A stretch of 64,000 nt of DNA from assembly GCA_051000815.1 (NCBI GenBank), contig JBPCNX010000006.1:1-64000 (forward strand), read 5' to 3'. Position 1 is the stretch's first letter. Every line of letters begins with the position of its first letter. Of this stretch, positions 17,200 through 26,592 are shown piece after piece. Below the pieces are notes generated by a model. The model was not told the DNA's origin. It worked only from the letters and a program-made list of their open reading frames with translations, and made no database searches. The stretch is from PSRF01 sp051000815 (lineage in GTDB: Bacteria > Acidobacteriota > Blastocatellia > Pyrinomonadales > Pyrinomonadaceae). Both the position numbers and the translations under genes were made by a program.

Positions 17200-17934
17200 T
17201 CACTGCTCGTCTGTCACCCTAATGAATTCCGGCGCCGGCCCAAAGTCGTCAGTCTCTTCACCGAGTTCTGTTTCCAGCACCACGCGCATTGCGGTCTGAA
17301 ACTCAACCGAGGCATCTTCCGGTTGAATCTGTAGATGTTCGTGAATGAAATGCGTGGGCACATGCTCGTGCAACTCACGTTCGTCATAGCGATGACCGTG
17401 ACTCGCCTCTTTCCGCACCTTGTCGGCAATCTCGCCGAGGTCAATGAAGTAGTCGGCAACGTCAATTAACTTTGGTGCGGTGTTCGAGCGGAATCCGGCA
17501 ATCTCGACGCGACAACCTTTGTAAGCGACTGCGTTGACCGCGTAGACAAAGTCCTCATCACCGGAAACAAGCACTGCAGTGTCATAACGGCCCGCAAGCG
17601 AAAGCATGTCAACCGCAATTTCCACATCGAGGTTAGCTTTGCGTGTGCCGTCATAAAAGGTCTTCAGCTCCTTTTGAACCACACGAAAGCCGTTACGACG
17701 CATCCAGAGGAGGAATCCCTGCTGGCGTTCAGCTCCGACGTCGACTCCGGTGTAAAAGAACGCCCTGAGCAGGCGCCCATCGCCGAGCAACACACGCAGC
17801 AGCTTGTTGTAGTCGATGTCGATGTTGTGGAAACGCGCGGCGTGAAAAAGGTTGTTGCCGTCGATGAATACTGCGACTAATCCGCGATGTCCCAGTTGCC
17901 AGGAGATATTGTTAGTTGGATCAAAGTTATGCAT
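17200..17934 (-). CDS. NYN-domain (LabA/DUF88) putative ribonuclease
   Basis: A 244-residue protein with a PIN-like NYN fold, of a family proposed to be RNA-directed nucleases. Conserved acidic residues are visible: AVFIDGNNLFHAAR (first Asp), the Asp in KANLDVEIAVDMLSLA, and VSGDEDFVYAV. A C-terminal extension of about 70 residues after DLGEIADKVRKE has no named domain. No good ribosome-binding site precedes the ATG at 17934. It is followed by DUF2203 25 nt later. Confidence 0.88.
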   Translation of the reverse strand: MHNFDPTNNISWQLGHRGLVAVFIDGNNLFHAARFHNIDIDYNKLLRVLLGDGRLLRAFFYTGVDVGAERQQGFLLWMRRNGFRVVQKELKTFYDGTRKANLDVEIAVDMLSLAGRYDTAVLVSGDEDFVYAVNAVAYKGCRVEIAGFRSNTAPKLIDVADYFIDLGEIADKVRKEASHGHRYDERELHEHVPTHFIHEHLQIQPEDASVEFQTAMRVVLETELGEETDDFGPAPEFIRVTDEQ

Positions 17935-18028
17935 TCAAATGGGCGCTCCAAAAAAGTGTTATTAACGAGTCTAGAATGCGTTTGTTGCAGCACTTTGGTC
18001 AAGTTGCAGGCCAATTGGTCGGTAAAGG

Positions 18029-18880
18029 TTAAAGGGCAACTGCGGATCCAATTATTTTTCCATCAACGGCGTCAACGTAGACGAACCTCCGTGGACTGGC
18101 GCTCACAATTATTTCCCAGGCGACGTGTAGTTCCAGGGCATCTGTACGGCCGGAGGAGCGAACCACATAAGTCACCATCTCAGCCGCGGCAACTTCGTCA
18201 CTGGGTGCGACACGAAAGTTGATCTGCTGCCCGGAATTCGTAGCAGGTATTTCGTTGCTTCGCACTGTCTTGATGACTTCCTCCGCTGTGAGTCGCGGGA
18301 CGATGGGGGCGAGTGCAGCTTGCAGCCGTTCGGCATCGGGAAGGCAACTGCTAGTGAGATTACGCAGCGCGCGATTGGGTAGAAACTCAATCTGCAACAT
18401 TCCATAACCGCCGCGGATCGGAAAACGGAAGGGTCGTTGCTCATATCGAGCCACCTTCACTCCGTCCGGCCGATCCAATCGCTCAACCAGAGAAAGATGA
18501 GCAGGGTTGGCGCCAATCATTACCTGCCAGTCGTCTACAAATCTGCGCAGCGATTCTCTTGTCTCTTCTTCATTCATCTCGACGCCGACGCCGACCTTCG
18601 GCAGGTACAAAGGAGTGTTCAGTACAGGCGGAAGACTTTTTATCGCAGCCGTAATCGGTTGAAGTTGAACCTCTGCCTGGCCGCTACCGGGTTGAGCAAG
18701 GCGATTGAACGCCAGGATCGACGCTTCTGTTCGCTGGGTTTCCTCTGTAAAGACCACGGGGTAAGGTGGCCCGCTTGCTCTCGGTCCACCAGTTTCAGGC
18801 GGCGGGATTGCAGCGCAGGAGATCGTTATTAGCGCGAGAACCATACCCGCGAAAAGTCGAAGTCGTTGGTTGCAGATCAT
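18029..18880 (-). CDS. Putative lipoprotein of unknown function
   Basis: A 283-residue protein beginning MICNQRLRLF, with a hydrophobic segment and a lipobox ending ITISC, so it is probably lipidated. No family is recognised. The C-terminal part has a FRVAPSDE segment and ends in a PepSY-like ASPRRFVYVDAVDGKIIGS, the typical last strand of PepSY domains, so a PepSY-like module is possible. An in-frame ATG at 18898 would add six residues. It is single, with the palindromic element at 18930 just upstream. Confidence 0.75.
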   Translation of the reverse strand: MICNQRLRLFAGMVLALITISCAAIPPPETGGPRASGPPYPVVFTEETQRTEASILAFNRLAQPGSGQAEVQLQPITAAIKSLPPVLNTPLYLPKVGVGVEMNEEETRESLRRFVDDWQVMIGANPAHLSLVERLDRPDGVKVARYEQRPFRFPIRGGYGMLQIEFLPNRALRNLTSSCLPDAERLQAALAPIVPRLTAEEVIKTVRSNEIPATNSGQQINFRVAPSDEVAAAEMVTYVVRSSGRTDALELHVAWEIIVSASPRRFVYVDAVDGKIIGSAVAL

Positions 18881-18929
18881 TTTGAGCACTATGGTCAATA
18901 AGCTCCGATTCGGAGTAGTGCACTAATTT

Positions 18930-19000
18930 GTAACGCAAACTGTTAGTTTGCGCAGAATGAATGGCATTCAAGGCGCGCGCAAACTAACAGTTTGCGTTAC
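18930..19000. repeat. Palindromic element with perfect 24-nt inverted repeats
   Basis: Bases 18930-18953 (GTAACGCAAACTGTTAGTTT plus GCGC) and 18977-19000 are perfect inverted repeats. Each arm is itself a hairpin (GCAAACT, GTT, AGTTTGC), and the 23-nt spacer contains GAATGGCATTC, a further small palindrome. This is a REP-like doublet in the divergent gap between the lipoprotein and the zinc-ribbon gene. The plus frame is open through it, so starts before 19003 for the next gene would translate the repeat. Confidence 0.85.
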
Positions 19001-19091
19001 GAAAACCAAACTAGGGCACTACCCAATTAGGAATGCGCCTCGATGGAAACTTCCGCCGCAGGTATACTCCCAAGTACTGGAGGAATTATTT

Positions 19092-20129
19092 CTGAAAGAT
19101 CACGAAAACATTCCGTTCCTTGATGATAGCCCCTCCGCGCCAAAGGAACCACACGCCTTTACACCGGAGCAGATGGTTCGCTGCGAAAAATGTTCGCGCT
19201 CGAACCCGCCAACAAGAGCTAACTGCCTGTATTGTGCCGCAGCTCTCTCAACTGGCGAAAAGGAAACGAGACTCCGGATTGTGGATCTCAGCCCGATCGA
19301 TAGTTCCGCGGCGGGTTATAACGGCATCCTTCTGCCGAAACCAGTCACCGACCTGCCTCCAAATCTAATCGCAGAAGCTGCGAACATCTTGAAAATCAGC
19401 CCGGCTGACTTTCAGGGAATCATTTTGTCCGGCCTCCCGCTGCCGGTGGCTCGCACGGTTACCCGCGCAGAGGCTGACGTCGTAAAAAGCACGCTGGTAG
19501 AGCTCGGTTTCGACGTGATGGTGATCTCTGACCGGGAGTCTGGTTTGATGGAACCAGCCAGCTACCTGCGCGCCGCGGAGATTGCTGAAGCCGGCATAAC
19601 TCTGAAACAGCGCGGTGGAGGAGATGGAATTTGGGCTTCGTGGGACCAGATCGTTTTGTTGGTTAGCGGTAGACTAATTTCCAGGCGCGTGGAATCCTCC
19701 GAAAGGAAAGGAAGGCGAGGCAAAAAGGAGATTCTGGACGCTACCGAACTTTTCGCGGACGAGTTGATACTGGATCTCTACGTCGATGATCGAAATGAGA
19801 ATTTTCGTGTCGCAGCTAATAACTTTGATTTCTCGTGCCTGAACGACATGAGCATGATAGCCGCAGAAAATTTTTCGTCACTTAAGAATTTAATCCGCAA
19901 GCAGGCAGCAAACGCCGAATGCGACGATTCGTATCTTACTGTCAGACACGCGTTAACTTCGGTCTGGCCCTCTGAGCAACACACTGGATCGCGAGGCTGG
20001 CGTCGCGATCGTCCTGGCAAGTACAGTGTCGAAGCAGTTACTCAAAGCAGCAATGAAAACCAGTTCACACGCTATTCTCGGTTGCGTCATTACCTCATGA
20101 AGACAGCGAAGCATAAGTCGCAAATGTAA
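19092..20129 (+). CDS. Zinc-ribbon protein of unknown function
   Basis: About 345 residues. It has one clear zinc ribbon near the N-terminus, RCEKCSRSNPPTRANCLYC, with two CxxC knuckles. The rest is soluble and unrecognised, with LKISPADFQGIILSGLPLPV and a following segment (DVVKSTLVELGFDVMVISDRE) reminiscent of ribosomal L7/L12-C-like or bactericidal folds, but this is only an impression. The start is uncertain. A non-ATG CTG at 19092 has a strong GGAGGA site 7 nt away and a TATACT box at 19063. ATG choices are 18948, inside the repeat, or 19173, just before the ribbon. It is followed by rlmB after 4 nt. Confidence 0.7.
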   Translation: MKDHENIPFLDDSPSAPKEPHAFTPEQMVRCEKCSRSNPPTRANCLYCAAALSTGEKETRLRIVDLSPIDSSAAGYNGILLPKPVTDLPPNLIAEAANILKISPADFQGIILSGLPLPVARTVTRAEADVVKSTLVELGFDVMVISDRESGLMEPASYLRAAEIAEAGITLKQRGGGDGIWASWDQIVLLVSGRLISRRVESSERKGRRGKKEILDATELFADELILDLYVDDRNENFRVAANNFDFSCLNDMSMIAAENFSSLKNLIRKQAANAECDDSYLTVRHALTSVWPSEQHTGSRGWRRDRPGKYSVEAVTQSSNENQFTRYSRLRHYLMKTAKHKSQM

Positions 20130-20133
20130 GGCG

Positions 20134-21027
20134 ATGACAAACTACAGACGCCAGAGAAGGGAAACATCACGACCAGTCAGGGGACCGATGCGGCAAGACG
20201 ACGAGCGTCGGGATGATACCGGACGCGGCGAACGAGATTCGCGGCCGGAGATAGCTGCGAGAGTTGGAACTGAGAGCGAGAAGGTTTACGGATTGATTCC
20301 TGTTATGGAGGTGCTGCGGGCCGGACGCCGGACGCTCGAGAGTGTCACGATTGCGGAGGGTGCAAGGCATGAGCGGCTAAGTGAGCTTTTACAGATGGCG
20401 AAGCAGGCGAGAGTTCCAGTTCATCGCGCGCCTCGAATAAGTCTGGATCGCGATGGGCAGATGAACCATCAGGGGGTGGTAGCGAGAGTAGCAGCAGCGC
20501 GCTACCGCGACGCCGACGACTTGGTGGATTTGCTGGCCGGCAAAGTTGCCGCCAATCAGTTCCCACTTGTTCTTGGTTTGGACGGAGTAGAAGATCCGCG
20601 AAACTTCGGAGCCATCCTTCGCACGGCCGAGTGCGCCGGCGTCGACGCCGTCTTCATTCCTGAACGCCGAGCTGTCGGGCTAACGGACACGGTTGCGAAG
20701 GCTGCCGCGGGCGCTGTCGAGTATGTGCCGGTAGCGCGTGTGAATAATCTGGTTCGTTTGATAGAGCAATTGAAAGAACGTAACATCTGGGTTGTTGGCG
20801 CAGCAGCGGAGGCAAGTGGCAGCTATGTTGAATGGGACTGGAACCTGCCGACCGCAATCTTTCTCGGCAGCGAAGGGACCGGCCTTCATCGCCTGGTGAA
20901 GGAACGCTGCGATTCATTGGTGCATGTTCCCGTACTTGGGCAATTACAATCCCTAAATGTTTCGGTAGTAGCAGGTATATTGCTGTATGAGGCTTTACGG
21001 CGGCGAGCCGAGAATAGATCATCATAA
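20134..21027 (+). CDS. rlmB: 23S rRNA 2'-O-methyltransferase, TrmH/SpoU family
   Basis: S-adenosylmethionine-dependent ribose methyltransferase, probably for G2251 of 23S rRNA. The 297 residues comprise an Arg/Asp-rich N-terminal tail (1-48), a SpoU substrate-binding domain (GLIPVMEVLRAGRRTLESV) and the SPOUT catalytic domain with the three knot motifs NFGAILRTAECAGVDAVF, FLGSEGTGLHRLV and LNVSVVAGILLYEALRR. The assignment to RlmB rather than another TrmH-like enzyme is by overall similarity. It starts 4 nt after the zinc-ribbon gene, so the two are likely co-translated. Confidence 0.9.
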   Translation: MTNYRRQRRETSRPVRGPMRQDDERRDDTGRGERDSRPEIAARVGTESEKVYGLIPVMEVLRAGRRTLESVTIAEGARHERLSELLQMAKQARVPVHRAPRISLDRDGQMNHQGVVARVAAARYRDADDLVDLLAGKVAANQFPLVLGLDGVEDPRNFGAILRTAECAGVDAVFIPERRAVGLTDTVAKAAAGAVEYVPVARVNNLVRLIEQLKERNIWVVGAAAEASGSYVEWDWNLPTAIFLGSEGTGLHRLVKERCDSLVHVPVLGQLQSLNVSVVAGILLYEALRRRAENRSS

Positions 21028-21101
21028 GTTTGAATTGCCCTCATCGTACTTAGCAGCTGAAACTGCCATGTTCGGAGAGGCAAACTAGATGGAGGCGAAA
21101 A

Positions 21102-21626
21102 ATGTTCTGCCCCAAATGTGCAGCGCAAAACCTGGATGGCGCCAGTTTTTGCCGAGTGTGCGGCGCCAATATTAGGCTCGTGCCTCATGCGCTCACCGGG
21201 CAATTGCAACAGGCCGGTGAAGAGGTTCCTACCCGCTCCGGCAGACGCGCGCGAAGGAAAGAAGCCACGCTGGACAATGCCTTCCGTAACGCCTTCATGG
21301 GCATTGCCTTTCTGCTGGTGACGGTGGCGCTGTCGTTCTCAACTGTGGGAAAGGGCTGGTGGTTCTGGATGTTGATACCCGCATTTTCAATGATGGGAAC
21401 GGGGATCGCGCAGTACATTCGTTTCCGAGAACAGCAAAACCGCCTTTTACCGGGCCAGCCCACGGTCTCGGCTCTTCCCTTTCAGCCCGCACAAACCAAT
21501 TCATTTCCTATTCGAAACACCGGCGAGATGATGGCGCCACCGCCAAGCGTAGTCGAAGGTACGACACGTCATCTGGGGGCCGAATCACCTACCAAACATT
21601 TCGATCCTGCCGAGCCGACCAAATAG
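21102..21626 (+). CDS. Zinc-ribbon membrane protein
   Basis: A 174-residue protein. The N-terminus MFCPKCAAQNLDGASFCRVC is a zinc-ribbon domain with two CxxC pairs. Two membrane segments follow near residues 65-105 (AFMGIAFLLVTVALSF and WWFWMLIPAFSMMGTGIA), and the tail is Pro/Thr-rich. The function is unknown; such proteins are common single genes in this type of genome. The ATG at 21102 has a GGAGGCG site. It lies between rlmB and aroDE on the same strand. Confidence 0.85.
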   Translation: MFCPKCAAQNLDGASFCRVCGANIRLVPHALTGQLQQAGEEVPTRSGRRARRKEATLDNAFRNAFMGIAFLLVTVALSFSTVGKGWWFWMLIPAFSMMGTGIAQYIRFREQQNRLLPGQPTVSALPFQPAQTNSFPIRNTGEMMAPPPSVVEGTTRHLGAESPTKHFDPAEPTK

Positions 21627-21695
21627 ATGGTTTCATACGGATCTGTGGGTTTGCCCTTACTGACTGGTTGGGCGCCTCGCGTCGTCGTTTAGCTA

Positions 21696-23228
21696 ATGGA
21701 CGCTCAACCCAAAGTGCGAATCTGTGTCCCGGTTTGTGAGACGACGATAGCCGGCGCCCGCGAGGCCCTCATTCGCGCGCGGGAAGGCGCGGACATCCTT
21801 GAACTGCGACTCGATTGTTTAGAACCGCTTGAGCTCGAAAGAGCAACTGAACTAAAACCGTTGCTGGCCAATCTGGGGATTCCGGTGATCATCACGCTAC
21901 GCCCAGCCGGGCAGGGCGGCAGTCGCGAGCTCGATTTCTCTGTGCGCAAAGCTTCGGGGCGCGCCTGGGAGGGCTTGGATCACATCTACCGGGATATGGA
22001 ATTGGATCTCTTGGAGCATATCTCTGCGTCTTTGAATCCTGCACAAGTTGAACGGCTGATCTGTTCTCACCACGACTTTGCGGGCGTGCCCGCCGATCTC
22101 GATCAAATCTACGAGCGCATGTCCCGTACGAAGGCGCCGATTCTCAAGCTCGCCGTTCAGTCGCATGACATCACTGACTGCCTTCCGATGTTTAGGCTGC
22201 TTGACCGCGCTCGCAAAGAGAATCGAGATCTCATCGCCATCGCCATGGGTCCAGCCGGTGTCGCGACGCGAATTCTCGGTCCATCCCGCGGAGCCTTTCT
22301 CACTTACGGATCGCTCGACGAACAAAGCGCAACCGCACCAGCCCAACTCACTGTGACCGAACTCCGCGATCTTTATCGCATTCAGAAGATCAACTACGAA
22401 ACTGCGATCATGGGGCTCGTGGGAATGCCAGTGACGCATTCCGTATCGCCTCACATGCACAACGCCGCGTTGGAGTCAGCACGAGTAAATGGCGTCTACA
22501 TACCTTTTCCGGTGAAGAACATCGGCTCCTTCATACGCCGAATGGTCAGTCCACAGACGCGTGAGATTGACTGGTATGTTCGCGGGTTCAGTGTTACCGC
22601 TCCTCACAAGAGCAGCGTCATGACGTTTCTTGATTGGATTGAGCCGTCAGCTTTGGAGATTGGCGCAGTGAACACGATCATAGTCGAGAAGGACGCCCTG
22701 CGGGGTTACAACACCGATGCCTCAGCCTTTCTTCAAACCATTTCACAGGAATGTCCTGACCTTGCAGATGCCCGTTGCGCCATCATCGGGGCTGGCGGCT
22801 CAGCCAGTGCTGTCGCCTGGGCACTCACGCGAGCGGGGGCGGAAGTGATCGTGTTTGGACGCGATGAAAACAAGACCGCGCAGCTGGCCGCCAGATTCAA
22901 AGTCAAAACGCAGACACTCAAGGGGGCTCGCTTTGGTGAATTTGAATTAGTCGTCAACGCAACTCCGCTGGGGACGTCAGGTTCACTTGAGAACCAATCC
23001 CCTGCAACGTCTGATCAACTCCGCGGTGCACGCGTGGCCTGCGATTTGGTTTACAATCCTCAGCAGACGAGTTTCCTGCTTGAAGCGAGGGCTGCTGGAT
23101 GCAAGACAGTTGGAGGGTTAGCGATGCTCGCCAGTCAGGCGGCCGAGCAATTCAAATTATGGACGAAGCTTCCGGCGCCTGAAAACGTCATGCTGGATGT
23201 CGCGCGAAAAGCGTTGGAGAATACTTGA
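21696..23228 (+). CDS. aroDE: Bifunctional 3-dehydroquinate dehydratase / shikimate dehydrogenase
   Basis: Catalyses two successive steps of the shikimate pathway. Residues 1-230 are a type I dehydroquinase: LELRLDCLEP, the catalytic His in CSHHDFAGVP, the Schiff-base Lys in ILKLAVQSHD and GVATRILGPSRGAFLTYGS. Residues about 240-510 are shikimate dehydrogenase: GMPVTHSVSPHMHNAAL, the catalytic Lys in GFSVTAPHKSSVM, and the NADP site GAGGSASAVAWAL. The 510-residue length equals one copy of each enzyme. The fusion is known from plants, Chlamydia and some other bacteria. The ATG at 21696 lacks a strong upstream site. No other aro gene is nearby. Confidence 0.95.
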   Translation: MDAQPKVRICVPVCETTIAGAREALIRAREGADILELRLDCLEPLELERATELKPLLANLGIPVIITLRPAGQGGSRELDFSVRKASGRAWEGLDHIYRDMELDLLEHISASLNPAQVERLICSHHDFAGVPADLDQIYERMSRTKAPILKLAVQSHDITDCLPMFRLLDRARKENRDLIAIAMGPAGVATRILGPSRGAFLTYGSLDEQSATAPAQLTVTELRDLYRIQKINYETAIMGLVGMPVTHSVSPHMHNAALESARVNGVYIPFPVKNIGSFIRRMVSPQTREIDWYVRGFSVTAPHKSSVMTFLDWIEPSALEIGAVNTIIVEKDALRGYNTDASAFLQTISQECPDLADARCAIIGAGGSASAVAWALTRAGAEVIVFGRDENKTAQLAARFKVKTQTLKGARFGEFELVVNATPLGTSGSLENQSPATSDQLRGARVACDLVYNPQQTSFLLEARAAGCKTVGGLAMLASQAAEQFKLWTKLPAPENVMLDVARKALENT

Positions 23229-23306
23229 GGTGGCTTGGCCTCAAAAGTTACGCGCTATGGCAGGAAGCTACACCAACGTCCGACTTTTAGAGCAAAGCCA
23301 CTTGAG
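23223..23306. repeat. Imperfect inverted repeat between aroDE and the ThiF-family gene
   Basis: The segment around GAGGTGGCTTGGCCTCAAAA (23227-23246) is imperfectly complementary to 23281-23306 (ACTTTTAGAGCAAAGCCACT onward), with about 18 paired bases and a loop of some 35 nt. There is no T run. It may be a transcript-processing or attenuation hairpin, or a decayed repeat. Confidence 0.4.
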
Positions 23307-23313
23307 GTACTAA

Positions 23314-24360
23314 TTGGAAGTCGAAGCTCACAAATCCACAACTGACGAACGCTACAGCCGTCAGGTTCTTTTCAACGGCATCGGCGCGGAAGGGCAGCGT
23401 CTTCTGGGCGAGGCTCGTGCGCTGATTGTTGGCTGCGGTGCGCTTGGTTCAGCCCATGCCGAGTCGTTGGCTCGTGCGGGTATCGGCAAACTGCGCATCG
23501 CTGATCGGGATTTTGTCGAAGCATCAAATCTGCAAAGGCAGACGATGTTCACCGAGCAGGATGCTGCCGAGCGAATACCCAAAGCGGTGGCGGCTTCCAG
23601 GCACATCGCCGAGCTGAATTCCGATATCGACGTCGAGCCGGAAATCGTTGACGTGAACCATTCCAACATCGAGAGATTGATTGAGGGCTGCGATGTGGTA
23701 CTCGACGGCACGGACAACTTCGCCACTCGCTACCTGATTAACGATGCCTGTGTGAAGCACGAAATCAACTGGATTTATGGAGCGGCAGTGGGATCTTACG
23801 GCGTAACAATGACGGTGCGGCCGCATCAAACGCCTTGCCTGCGCTGCGTCTTCGAGGAAGCGCCGCCGGCAGCAAGTGCGCCTACTTGCGACACCGCGGG
23901 CGTGATCATGCCCATCATCAGCGTTGTCGCGGCAGTCCAGGTCAGTGAGGCTTTGAAACTTTTGACCGGAAACGTGGCGGCCCTGCACGGGTCGTTGATG
24001 CAATTTGACGTTTGGCGCAACGAATGGCGCAAGATCAATCCGGGACCACCAGCCCCAGAGTGTCCGACTTGTGCTCTTAACGATTTTCAGACTCTGCAAG
24101 CTGCATCTGGAGATTTTGCCGCTGTGATGTGTGGTCGCAATGCTGTGCAGATTTCGCCCTCACATCCGACCCAGGTGGATTTCCCGGCTCTGGCCGAGCG
24201 ACTGCGGGGCGCTGGAGAAGTGAAGTTCAACGACTACCTGTTACGGTTTCGCACCGGCGAGTTTGAAGTCACAGTCTTTCAGGATGCGCGCTCCATCATT
24301 CGCGGCACCGATGAGATGAATACGGCTCGCTCTCTTTACGCCAAGTACATAGGAAACTAA
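23314..24360 (+). CDS. ThiF/MoeB-family adenylyltransferase (E1-like)
   Basis: Activates the C-terminus of a ubiquitin-like sulfur carrier (ThiS or MoaD type) by adenylation. The 348 residues begin YSRQVLFNGIGAEGQRLL and have the nucleotide site ALIVGCGALGSAHAESLARA, the Arg of NLQRQTMF, the aspartate in DGTDNFATRYLIND, a conserved cysteine in APTCDTAGVIMP, and zinc cysteines CLRC and CPTC. The C-terminal 75 residues are not a rhodanese domain and may be a small E1-specific module. The start is a TTG at 23314 after GAGGT. No thiS, moaD or other cofactor gene is adjacent, so the pathway (thiamine or molybdopterin) cannot be fixed. Confidence 0.9.
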   Translation: MEVEAHKSTTDERYSRQVLFNGIGAEGQRLLGEARALIVGCGALGSAHAESLARAGIGKLRIADRDFVEASNLQRQTMFTEQDAAERIPKAVAASRHIAELNSDIDVEPEIVDVNHSNIERLIEGCDVVLDGTDNFATRYLINDACVKHEINWIYGAAVGSYGVTMTVRPHQTPCLRCVFEEAPPAASAPTCDTAGVIMPIISVVAAVQVSEALKLLTGNVAALHGSLMQFDVWRNEWRKINPGPPAPECPTCALNDFQTLQAASGDFAAVMCGRNAVQISPSHPTQVDFPALAERLRGAGEVKFNDYLLRFRTGEFEVTVFQDARSIIRGTDEMNTARSLYAKYIGN

Positions 24361-24369
24361 GTCTCGCTT

Positions 24370-26592
24370 ATGCTTCAACTCAAACGACTCAATCACGCAT
24401 TCCTCCTCGGAATGTTCTTCTTCCTCTCGCTCGGATTGATTCCCATGGTTCAGGCCGGCCAACCGGTGATCTGGGAAATCACCGGTCGTGCAGAATTACT
24501 GAAGGGCGACGCGCGCGGCGTTTCCATTACCGATACCGGCGTGCTCATGCTCGCGCCCAGTCTCACGGAAGTTTTCAATACCGAACAGGCTTACATTTGG
24601 TCCAGCGCGATCGATAACCAGGGCAACGTTTATCTCGGCACCGGTCATGACGGAAAAATCTACCGCGTGACCCCAGACGGTCGCGGCTCAATGCTTTATG
24701 ACGCTGCGGAGTTGGACATTACTGCACTTGCGATTGCGCGCGACGGCGCGTTGTATGCTGGAACTTCTCCCGATGGCAAGGTTTATCGAATTTCGAGTGA
24801 TGGCCGGTCGGAAGTCTATTTTGATCCACCGGACAAATACATTTGGTCGCTGGCTATGCTTTCTGATGGCGCTATAGCTGTCGGCACCGGGGACAACGGA
24901 AAACTCTATCGCGTCTCCGCCGCCGGAGCGAAGGCTGAGACATCGCTATTAATCAGCACCAATCAGACGCACGTCATGTCGTTAGCAGTTACTGCGCAAG
25001 GCGATTTGGTCGCGGGAACCGATCCGGGCGGACTGGTGTTGCGCATATCTTCAGACGGCAAAGCGTTCGCTTTGTTTGATGCGCACCTTCGTGAGATTCA
25101 TGCGCTCGCGCCGGCGGCCGATGGTTCGATCTACGCGCTCGCACTAAGCGATGCGGCCTCGACAGCTCGTCCCCAGCCTGCCCCTGCCCCCCCCACTTCA
25201 GATCCGGGAACTACGCCGAGCACAAGTGTGACGATTACCGCCGTTGATGAGAGTGGAAACCCAATCCAGGCGATCGGTGCTCCCTCGCGCAGTCGCTCGG
25301 ATTTGTCGAGTGCCCGCAGCGCAGTTTTTAGGATACTGCCTGATGGCGCGGCCGATGTGGTTTGGAGTTCCTCAACGGTAACCGCCTTTGCGATCGCTCC
25401 CGCGCTGCAGACTGGAAGCGTCCTGATCGGCACAGCGGACAAGGGGCGAGTCTATTCCGTTACAAACGACGGCCGCGATACCCTCTTGCTGCAGTCAACC
25501 GAAGGGCAGATCTCATCTTTTCTCGTGCGCAGCGGCCGGGTCTATGCAGCCTCAAGTAATCAGGGAAAGCTTTTGCGGTTTGGCCAGGGCTCGGTTTCCG
25601 ACGGCTCTTATGAGTCACCGGTGCGGGATGCAAAGTTAATCGCAACCTGGGGCCGCATTTTCTGGCGCAGTGCCGGGAACATCGAATTGCAAACGCGAAC
25701 CGGAAATGGCGAGCGACCGGATTCGACTTGGAGTGAGTGGAGCGCGCCGTACCGCAATCCCGAGGGCAATCAAATCGCGAGCCCACGCGCCCGCTTCATA
25801 CAATGGCGCGCGACACTGCGATCGACTTCCAATGTCGGGAGTGGAACCTGGATGGAAGATGTGAGCGTAGCCTACCTGCCGCGGAACGTCGCTCCCGAGG
25901 TTTTATCGATTACATCGCTGCCGGTCGGAATTGGCCTGCAGCCGGTCGTTCAGATGCCGATGGATCCCAATGTGGAATCGTCTGGTCTGGATCCTTCTTT
26001 GTTTGGTGCAGTCGCGCAGGTCCCACCGCGTCGACTCTTTCAGCGCGGCGCCCGATCGTTTCAATGGCAGGCGGAGGATCGCAACGGCGACACTCTCGAG
26101 TACGCCGTCTACTACCGGGCGCTAAATGAAAACACCTTCCGATTGCTGAAAGACAAACTCCGCGACAACTTCTACACCATCGATGGAGCAACGCTGGCAG
26201 ATGGGCGTTACATCATCAGGGTAACTGTTACTGATGCAGCCGATAATCCGGCCGGGCAGGCATTGTCGGGCGAGCGTCTCAGCGAACCTGTAGACATCGA
26301 CAACACGCCTCCGGTAGTGCGCCCCGTCGGTCAACCCCGGATTAGGACAGATGGCAGCGGCGCTGTGGTCTTTGAGGTCGAGGATGCAACAGGGAAAGTT
26401 AAACGCGCGGATGCGAGTATCGATGGAACCCCGTGGAGTCCGGTCTTTCCCGAAGACGGAATTGCCGACAGCGGGCGGGAAAGGTATGCGGTCGACTTCG
26501 GGACTTTGAACCCGGGCGAGCATACGATCTCGCTGCGAGTCTTCGACATCAGCGGGAACGTGGGAACTTTAAGTATAGGCGTCAAGCGCTGA
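24370..26592 (+). CDS. Large exported beta-propeller-like protein
   Basis: A 740-residue exported protein of unknown function. The signal peptide ends near residue 33 (FFFLSLGLIPMVQAG). Residues about 60-410 hold propeller-like repeats of about 40 residues with the recurring pattern VYLGTGHDGKIYRVTPDGRG, YAGTSPDGKVYRISSDG, VGTGDNGKLYRVS and AGTDPGGLVLRISSDG. A Pro/Thr-rich insert lies near 265-300. The C-terminal part (about 550-740) looks like two Ig/fibronectin-type modules (FQWQAEDRNGDTLEYAVYYR; GEHTISLRVFDISGNVGTL), a layout seen in extracellular sensor or structural proteins. It follows the ThiF gene by 9 nt, so it may be in the same transcript. Confidence 0.82.
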   Translation: MLQLKRLNHAFLLGMFFFLSLGLIPMVQAGQPVIWEITGRAELLKGDARGVSITDTGVLMLAPSLTEVFNTEQAYIWSSAIDNQGNVYLGTGHDGKIYRVTPDGRGSMLYDAAELDITALAIARDGALYAGTSPDGKVYRISSDGRSEVYFDPPDKYIWSLAMLSDGAIAVGTGDNGKLYRVSAAGAKAETSLLISTNQTHVMSLAVTAQGDLVAGTDPGGLVLRISSDGKAFALFDAHLREIHALAPAADGSIYALALSDAASTARPQPAPAPPTSDPGTTPSTSVTITAVDESGNPIQAIGAPSRSRSDLSSARSAVFRILPDGAADVVWSSSTVTAFAIAPALQTGSVLIGTADKGRVYSVTNDGRDTLLLQSTEGQISSFLVRSGRVYAASSNQGKLLRFGQGSVSDGSYESPVRDAKLIATWGRIFWRSAGNIELQTRTGNGERPDSTWSEWSAPYRNPEGNQIASPRARFIQWRATLRSTSNVGSGTWMEDVSVAYLPRNVAPEVLSITSLPVGIGLQPVVQMPMDPNVESSGLDPSLFGAVAQVPPRRLFQRGARSFQWQAEDRNGDTLEYAVYYRALNENTFRLLKDKLRDNFYTIDGATLADGRYIIRVTVTDAADNPAGQALSGERLSEPVDIDNTPPVVRPVGQPRIRTDGSGAVVFEVEDATGKVKRADASIDGTPWSPVFPEDGIADSGRERYAVDFGTLNPGEHTISLRVFDISGNVGTLSIGVKR

